Positions 30,892 through 35,590 of a DNA stretch of 35,590 nt are shown here, one piece after another. The position numbers were made by a program, and so were the translations under genes. This stretch comes from DAOTYE01 sp034434915. Its GTDB lineage: Bacteria; Chloroflexota; Dehalococcoidia; Dehalococcoidales; RBG-16-60-22. The stretch covers positions 1 to 35,590 of the forward strand of contig DAOTYE010000048.1 in the NCBI GenBank assembly GCA_034434915.1. Reading direction: 5' to 3'. The notes beneath the pieces are model-generated. The model did not search any database. It was given only the letters and a program-made list of their open reading frames with translations, and was not told where the DNA came from. Position 1 is the stretch's first letter; the number at the start of each line of letters is the position of its first letter.

Positions 30892-31148
30892 AGATTCCTT
30901 TTTCTTTTTCTCAGGAAATCTTATGCGGTGAAATGAACTTCGTGACAGGTTATTTTCAGCGTGAATCGTGTCCTGTAATTGACGGAGGGAGAGGGGAAAT
31001 CCATCACGTTTCCCTTAAATAAAATGGGGTGAACCGGGTTCTCAGGAGTCTTCTCACCTTTGGCAAAGAGAGAAAGACACCACAGGCAAAAGTGACACTC
31101 CCTTAACTGAGGCAGCGGGCATGCCTCTTTCGCCACAGCAACTTTTGA
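30892..31148. other. Gene-free stretch between divergent promoters
   Basis: No convincing gene on either strand. A small hairpin GAGGCA/TGCCTC (31109-31114 with 31122-31127) and an unsupported minus-strand open frame of 71 codons are present; the rest shows nothing. Confidence 0.4.
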
Positions 31149-31177
31149 TTGACCGCCAGCGTTTTATATGCTATTAT
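31149..31177 (+). promoter_or_regulatory. Promoter of the Fur/Zur operon
   Basis: TTGACC (31149-31154) and TATTAT (31172-31177) are 17 bases apart. The start of transcription near 31184 falls inside the operator described next. Confidence 0.55.
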
Positions 31178-31200
31178 AATTGAAAATAGTTTTCATTTAT
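31176..31200. promoter_or_regulatory. Fur-family operator (inverted repeat)
   Basis: A 25-base imperfect inverted repeat: ATAA, a mismatch, TGAAAA, TAG, TTTTCA, a mismatch and TTAT. The core TGAAAATAGTTTTCA (31181-31195) is a 7-1-7 arrangement like Fur-type boxes. It covers the transcription start, so binding would block its own operon. Confidence 0.7.
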
Positions 31201-31207
31201 CACCCAG

Positions 31208-31645
31208 ATGAAACTCACGGCGAACAGGATTGCCGGCATACTGCGAGAGCACGGCTATAAGCTCACCCCACAGCGCCATGCCGTGCTTGACGTCATCGCC
31301 CACACTCAAGGCCACCTCACCCCGGAAGCCATCCATGAAAAGGTGCTGGTTCACAAGCCCGGAGTGGGGCTGGTTACCGTTTACCGCACCCTCACCATAC
31401 TGGCTGAGCTCGGCCTGGTCTGCCGCGTGCACGGTGGCGTCAACTGCCGTAGTTACCTCATGCGCCGTCCTACCGGACACCACCATCATTTAATCTGTTC
31501 CCGGTGTGGCAGAGTCGTAGATTTCACGGGATGCTCGCTAACTGAGCTGGAACAGAGGCTTTCTCAAGAAACCAGTTTTGATATTAACGGGCATCTGCTT
31601 GAGTTCTACGGGCTCTGTCCTGACTGCCGTCCAATCATCACATAA
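31208..31645 (+). CDS. Fur-family metal regulator, probably Zur
   Basis: A 145-residue Fur-family repressor. The winged helix has YKLTPQRHAVLDVI and the recognition helix region VGLVTVYRTL (53-62). The dimerisation domain has GHHHH (90-94), a structural zinc site C97-x2-C100 with C137-x2-C140, and DINGHLLEFYGLC. These positions hold in Fur, Zur and PerR alike. Zinc is favoured because the operon behind it encodes a ZnuABC-like importer with a His-rich binding protein. The gene starts 8 bases beyond the operator, and no ribosome site is seen. Iron or manganese cannot be excluded. Confidence 0.9.
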   Translation: MKLTANRIAGILREHGYKLTPQRHAVLDVIAHTQGHLTPEAIHEKVLVHKPGVGLVTVYRTLTILAELGLVCRVHGGVNCRSYLMRRPTGHHHHLICSRCGRVVDFTGCSLTELEQRLSQETSFDINGHLLEFYGLCPDCRPIIT

Positions 31646-31714
31646 AAGCTACAGTATCAATACATGGGTGAAATTCTCCACTACATTGAAAACAATTACC
31701 AGTTGCAAGTACAT

Positions 31715-32488
31715 ATGACAGAAATTGCTTTTCAAATCGGACCCTTAACAGTCGGCTGGTACGGCATCATGATTGCCATCGGCGTTCTATCGGCGATAGG
31801 TATTGCTTTTATTGAAGCGAAGAGATGCGGGGAGAATACGGGACATATTGTCAACATAGCGCTATTAGTCATCCCCATGGGTGCTATTGGCGCCCGCTTG
31901 TATCACGTCATTGACCAGTGGGATTACTATCTGCAAAACCCCGGTCTGATTATCGGCGGCCGCGGGTTAGGCATCTTCGGAGCGATTATCGGCGGAGCAC
32001 TGGGGCTGATAATCTATGCCCTCTGGAAAAAGCTCAGCACTCTGCGCTGGCTGGATATCATCGCCCCTGGGGTGATACTGGCACAAGCCATCGGGCGCTG
32101 GGGTAATTTTTTCAATCAGGAGCTTTACGGTTATCCCACGGACTTGCCCTGGGCAATTTATATTGACCCGGCACACAGGCTCCCCGGTTATGAGAGCTAC
32201 AGCCATTTTCATCCCCTGTTTCTTTATGAATCACTCTGGAACCTGCTGGGTTTCTTTGTCCTCATGTCGCTGGGACGCAAGCTCCACAGCCGGCTCCGCG
32301 ATGGAGACATATTCACACTGTACGTTATCTGGTACGGCATCGGGCGCTTCTTCCTGGAAGGGTTGAAGCCTGATGTCTGGACACTCGGAGGTATTCCGAC
32401 CGCCCGCTGGATTACCGGCCTGGCCGTTCTGGCATCTATTGTTGTAATCATCATCCGGCACTATAAATATCGCGAGGAGTTAAAATAA
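31715..32488 (+). CDS. lgt: Prolipoprotein diacylglyceryl transferase Lgt
   Basis: Lgt moves diacylglycerol from phosphatidylglycerol to the lipobox cysteine of prolipoproteins, the first step of lipoprotein maturation at the membrane. About seven helices are visible, with GPLTVGWYGIMIA, GARLYHV, the Lgt signature GRWGNFFNQELYG and HPLFLYESLWN. ATG 31715 gives 257 residues; an in-frame ATG 51 bases upstream is possible, and neither has a good ribosome site. It is squeezed between a metal regulator and the importer's lipoprotein, and ends directly before the next ATG. The window has at least six lipoproteins that would use it. Confidence 0.95.
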   Translation: MTEIAFQIGPLTVGWYGIMIAIGVLSAIGIAFIEAKRCGENTGHIVNIALLVIPMGAIGARLYHVIDQWDYYLQNPGLIIGGRGLGIFGAIIGGALGLIIYALWKKLSTLRWLDIIAPGVILAQAIGRWGNFFNQELYGYPTDLPWAIYIDPAHRLPGYESYSHFHPLFLYESLWNLLGFFVLMSLGRKLHSRLRDGDIFTLYVIWYGIGRFFLEGLKPDVWTLGGIPTARWITGLAVLASIVVIIIRHYKYREELK

Positions 32489-33421
32489 ATGAAACACTTT
32501 CTGTCCACTAGATTGCTCTCAATGTTCTTAATGCTATTGGCAACGGCTTCAATGATGATTGCCGTAACAGCCTGCGCCAGTGAGGCTGGTAAAACTGATA
32601 AAATCGGCGTGGTGGTCAGCATTCTGCCGCAGGCGGAGTTCGTGGAACGGGTAGGCGGCGACAGAGTTGATGTTACCGTCATGGTGCCACCGGGCGCTGA
32701 CCCCCATACCTATGAAGTCCGTCCGGCTCAGATGACACGGCTGGCACAGGCTAAAATGTATGCCAAGGTCGGCTCCCCGGTGGAATTTGAGCTTGCCTGG
32801 ATGGACAAGCTGATTGCCCAGAATAAGGAGATGCTCGTCGTGGATTGCTCAAAAGGAGTCCAGTTGATGGAAATCACCGGGCATGCACACGAGCACGAAC
32901 ATGAAGCCGAAAGCCAACATGAAAACGAACATGAGGGACTTGACCCCCACATCTGGCTATCTCTTGCCAATGCCCGCATTATGGTGCAGAATATCTATGA
33001 GGGGCTGGCGCAGGTTGACCCGGCACACAGAGACTACTACCAGCAGAACCGAGATGCCTACATACAGGAACTAGCTGAGCTGGACAATGCTATCAGGCAG
33101 AGTCTGGCAGAGGTCACCAACAGGAAGTTCATCGTCTATCACCCGTTTCTGGGCTACTTTGCGCGGGACTATAACTTGCAACAGATAGCCATAGAACAGG
33201 AGGGCAAAGAACCCACCGCCGCTTACCTTGCCCGCCTCATCACGGAGGCAAAAGAGCAGGGAATAAAAGCGGTATTCATTTCACCGCAGTTCAGCACTAA
33301 AAGCGCCGAGCTTATCGCTAAAGAAATCGGTGGGCAGGTGGTGACGCTTGACCCGCTGGCTAAGGATTACAGCGCCAATATGAAACGTATTGAAACCACA
33401 TTACGAGAGGCATTGCGCTAG
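32489..33421 (+). CDS. znuA: ZnuA-type metal-binding lipoprotein
   Basis: The binding protein of a metal ABC importer, 310 residues. The signal ends VTAC (C29). The cluster A-I metal ligands are visible: H73 (DPHTYE), H154 (LDPHIW), H218 (YHPFLGYF) and D288 (LDPLAKDY). A His/Glu-rich loop (about 131-150: GHAHEHEHEAESQHENEHEG) lies between the first two, the mark of zinc-specific ZnuA. The fold is two lobes with a rigid connecting helix. ATG directly follows the lgt stop, with AGGAG before it. Confidence 0.93.
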   Translation: MKHFLSTRLLSMFLMLLATASMMIAVTACASEAGKTDKIGVVVSILPQAEFVERVGGDRVDVTVMVPPGADPHTYEVRPAQMTRLAQAKMYAKVGSPVEFELAWMDKLIAQNKEMLVVDCSKGVQLMEITGHAHEHEHEAESQHENEHEGLDPHIWLSLANARIMVQNIYEGLAQVDPAHRDYYQQNRDAYIQELAELDNAIRQSLAEVTNRKFIVYHPFLGYFARDYNLQQIAIEQEGKEPTAAYLARLITEAKEQGIKAVFISPQFSTKSAELIAKEIGGQVVTLDPLAKDYSANMKRIETTLREALR

Positions 33422-33422
33422 C

Positions 33423-34181
33423 GTGGCAACGCAGGAGATTGTCAGACTGGAAGACGTCTGGGTGCGTTACAACGGCACCCCGGTGCTGGAAGGAATTACC
33501 CTCTCCATCCTGGAGCATGATTTTCTGGGCATCATCGGTCCCAACGGCGGCGGCAAGACCACCCTGCTCAAAGTCATCCTCGGGCTGATAAAGCCACAAC
33601 ACGGCACGGTGCTGGTGCTCGGCAAGCCGCCGGAGCAGAGCCGCCGTTACATCGGCTACGTGCCGCAGTATTTCCTCTTTGACCGCAGTTTTCCGGCAAA
33701 CGTCCTTGAGGTGGTGCTCATGGGACGCTACGGCAGGACAGGACCGTTCCACAGATACAGCCAGGAGGATGTGCACGCCGCGGAACAGGCGCTGGCGCGC
33801 ATGGGCATGCTGAGCTTTCGTGACAGGCAGATTGGCGCCCTCTCTGGCGGCCAGCAACAGCGTGTCTTCATCGCCCGGGCGCTGGTCGCTGAGCCGAAGC
33901 TCCTCCTGCTGGACGAGCCCATGGCGAGCGTCGCCCAGGATGTCCAGACAGAATTCTATGAGCTTCTTGACGACCTCAAAAAGACCATCACCATCGTCAT
34001 GGTGTCTCACGATATCGGCGCTATCTCAGTCTATGTTGATAAAATCGCCTGCCTGAACAGCCAGCTCTGCTACCACGGGTCAAAGGAGATTTCCGCCGAG
34101 GTGCTGGAAGCCACGTATAAGTGCCCCGTCCAGCTCATTGCCCACGGCACCGTCCCCCACCGCGTCCTCAAGGAGCATTAG
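33423..34181 (+). CDS. znuC: ZnuC-type metal ABC ATPase
   Basis: The ATPase of the importer, 252 residues. GTG 33423 is the likely start, one base after the znuA stop. Walker A is GPNGGGKTT (39-47), signature LSGGQQQRV (about 140) and Walker B LLLLDEPMASVA (about 160-171), followed by MVSHDIGA. The D-loop aspartate normally found after the Walker B (SVD) is alanine (A171); the following QDVQTEFYELL is normal for the family. Confidence 0.93.
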   Translation: MATQEIVRLEDVWVRYNGTPVLEGITLSILEHDFLGIIGPNGGGKTTLLKVILGLIKPQHGTVLVLGKPPEQSRRYIGYVPQYFLFDRSFPANVLEVVLMGRYGRTGPFHRYSQEDVHAAEQALARMGMLSFRDRQIGALSGGQQQRVFIARALVAEPKLLLLDEPMASVAQDVQTEFYELLDDLKKTITIVMVSHDIGAISVYVDKIACLNSQLCYHGSKEISAEVLEATYKCPVQLIAHGTVPHRVLKEH

Positions 34182-34184
34182 CCC

Positions 34185-35000
34185 ATGCTTGAAGCCCTCC
34201 AGTATGAGTTCATGCGCCATGCCCTCATCGCCGGTCTGCTGGCGGCGGTTGCCTGCGGCATCGTGGGGGTCTACGTGGTGGTCAAGCGGGTGGTCTCCCT
34301 CAGCGGCAGTATCGCCCACGCATCGTTTGGCGGCATCGGGCTGGGCTACTTTCTGGGCATCAGCCCCATCCTCGGCGCCACCTTCTTTGCCCTCGCCTCT
34401 GCCCTCACCATGGGATTGGTCATCCGCCGCACCAGGCTTCCGGAGGATACCGTCATCGGCATCCTGTGGGCAATCGGCATGGCGCTGGGCATCATCTTCA
34501 TCGGACTCACGCCCGGGTATGCCCCGGACCTCATGAGCTACCTCTTCGGCAATATCCTCACTGTCCCTTTCTCGGATATCCTGCTCATGCTCCTCCTTGA
34601 TGTCATCATCATTGGCGTCGTGATAACTCTTTACAAGGAGTTCCTCCTGCTCTCCTTTGATGAAGAGTTCGGCACAGTGGTGGGCATGCCGGTGGAAAGG
34701 CTTTACCTGCTCCTGCTGGGCATCATCGCCCTGACGGTGGTGGTGCTCATCCGCGTGGTGGGCATGATTCTGGTCATCGCCCTGCTCACCTTCCCGGCGG
34801 CGATGGCGCGACAGTTCACCCACAGCATGAAAAAGATGATGGTGCTGGCGACTGTCTTCGGCATGGCGTTCACCTTCGGCGGACTGTGGCTTTCGTTTGC
34901 GCTCAACCTGGCGTCCGGCGCCACCATCATCCTCCTGAGCGGTCTGGCGCTCCTCTGCTCATTTGCGCTCACTGGATTGCGGAAAAAGTCCGATAAATAG
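34185..35000 (+). CDS. znuB: ZnuB-type metal ABC permease
   Basis: The permease, 271 residues with about eight helices, of the ABC-3 family (manganese, zinc and iron). The marks are MRHALIAGLLAAVACGIVGV near the start, the VSLSGSIAHASFGGIGLGYF segment, PGYAPDLMSYLFGNIL and the final LTFPAAMARQFTHSMKKMM. It starts 3 bases behind the ATPase and closes the operon. No clear terminator follows. Confidence 0.95.
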   Translation: MLEALQYEFMRHALIAGLLAAVACGIVGVYVVVKRVVSLSGSIAHASFGGIGLGYFLGISPILGATFFALASALTMGLVIRRTRLPEDTVIGILWAIGMALGIIFIGLTPGYAPDLMSYLFGNILTVPFSDILLMLLLDVIIIGVVITLYKEFLLLSFDEEFGTVVGMPVERLYLLLLGIIALTVVVLIRVVGMILVIALLTFPAAMARQFTHSMKKMMVLATVFGMAFTFGGLWLSFALNLASGATIILLSGLALLCSFALTGLRKKSDK

Positions 35001-35222
35001 TCAAACAGTCCCCGGCTCCGGAGAATACTTCATCAGCCCGTACTGTCCACAAATAGGCTAACAGTACCAATTTCATTCTTCAGATGTATTGACTATATGA
35101 CTCTAAAGACGTAGCATAGTGCCATAAGGCAAGAAAAAGCCAGAATGAGCACAAATACGATTCCCGTAATAAATCTCTTACACCAGCGCAACTCAGACGG
35201 ATGGATTCTGGGGGCAAATAAT
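35001..35222 (+). other. Intergenic region before the response regulator
   Basis: No gene is seen. A poor promoter candidate is TTGACT (35089-35094) with TAGCAT (35112-35117). An ATG at 35145 is in frame with the response regulator and would add 26 residues that lack family resemblance. Confidence 0.4.
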
Positions 35223-35590
35223 ATGAATACCCCAAAGGTCCTCATTGTGGATGATGATGCATCAATCGTCAAGTTCATCCAGGCTAACCTGAAGGCTGAT
35301 GGCTATGAAACATTAGTCGCCGCAGACGGCGAGACAGCCATCCAGATGATTGAAAAAGAACTGCCAGACCTCGTCCTGCTGGACATCATGATGCCCAGGA
35401 TATACGGCTTTGAGGTCCTGCGCCGCCTGCGCGAGTGGTCAACCATCCCCGTCATCATGCTCAGCGCCCGCGGAGATGAACGGGACAAGGTCAGAAGCCT
35501 TGACCTGGGAGCAGATGATTACCTGACCAAGCCCTTCGGCGTCCAGGAGCTTCTGGCGCGGGTCAGGGCGGTGCTACGCCGGGCGAAGCC
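35223..35590 (+). CDS. OmpR-type response regulator, 5' part
   Basis: The window ends in this gene. The 122 visible residues are a receiver domain: acidic D10, D11, phosphoacceptor D54 in LLDIMMP, S81 and K103 in LTKPFG, then LLARVRAVLRRAK, the typical passage to a winged-helix output domain of the OmpR/PhoB kind. GGGGG lies about 9 bases before the ATG. The partner kinase should follow outside the window. Confidence 0.93.
   Translation, partial: MNTPKVLIVDDDASIVKFIQANLKADGYETLVAADGETAIQMIEKELPDLVLLDIMMPRIYGFEVLRRLREWSTIPVIMLSARGDERDKVRSLDLGADDYLTKPFGVQELLARVRAVLRRAK

Noticed and set aside
30921..31136. A minus-strand frame of 71 codons with several cysteines.
   Set aside because: The cysteines do not form a known motif, no ribosome site is seen and the composition looks non-coding.
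35145..35222. A 26-codon N-terminal extension of the response regulator.
   Set aside because: The receiver domain begins right at ATG 35223, which has a G-rich ribosome site, and the extension has no family resemblance.

Overview
The window (35.6 kb) looks like chromosomal DNA of an uncultured Chloroflexota bacterium, probably of the Dehalococcoidia type. This rests on gene content and family resemblance, not on a marker tree: lipid-anchored solute-binding proteins with Pro/Ala linkers, RRM proteins beside ribosomal protein S21, a DUF1385 protein, and a remnant integrase of a style I associate with that class. Most of the window is ordinary housekeeping and transport. No CRISPR array, insertion sequence or prophage is visible.

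Region 1 (1-3839): the 3' end of a DUF1385 gene, hisA-hisI on the minus strand, panC behind a long leader that carries its own terminator, and an MFS transporter. Region 2 (4012-6881): tRNA-Phe and tRNA-Gly, a broken tyrosine integrase just behind the tRNAs, a lipoprotein with a GH113-like barrel whose catalytic glutamates appear replaced, and a structured 655-base intergenic stretch. Region 3 (6882-11337): a TRAP transporter operon (dctP-dctQ-dctM) and an enolase-superfamily sugar-acid dehydratase-like gene. Region 4 (11404-13641): a cold-adaptation or translation cluster (double zinc ribbon, rpsU, two RRM proteins) facing a DUF6498 membrane protein. Region 5 (13919-17141): a second TRAP operon. 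Region 6 (17235-18871): a thiol-redox and iron-sulfur cluster holding glutaredoxin, a ferredoxin:thioredoxin reductase catalytic subunit fused to a rubredoxin-like domain, a 59-residue membrane protein, a small ferredoxin and an FmdB zinc ribbon.

Region 7 (18985-22981): a four-gene ABC importer in the same order as E. coli osmF-yehYXW. Region 8 (23072-26681): a MacAB-like adaptor, ATPase and permease operon joined by ATGA overlaps. Region 9 (26689-30891): an MFS transporter divergent from an unusual in-frame methyltransferase-TspO fusion, then a TPP-dependent acetolactate-synthase-like enzyme behind a leader hairpin. Region 10 (31149-35000): a Fur-family regulator (probably Zur) with an inverted-repeat operator at its own promoter, lgt, and a ZnuABC-type metal importer. 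The window ends inside an OmpR-type response regulator.

The points most worth a second look are the methyltransferase-TspO fusion with a strong internal ribosome binding site, the panC attenuation leader (possibly the pan RNA motif), the glutaredoxin/FTR-rubredoxin/ferredoxin module, the GH113-like lipoprotein, and the regulator-lgt-metal-importer operon. All structural and family calls were made by eye.
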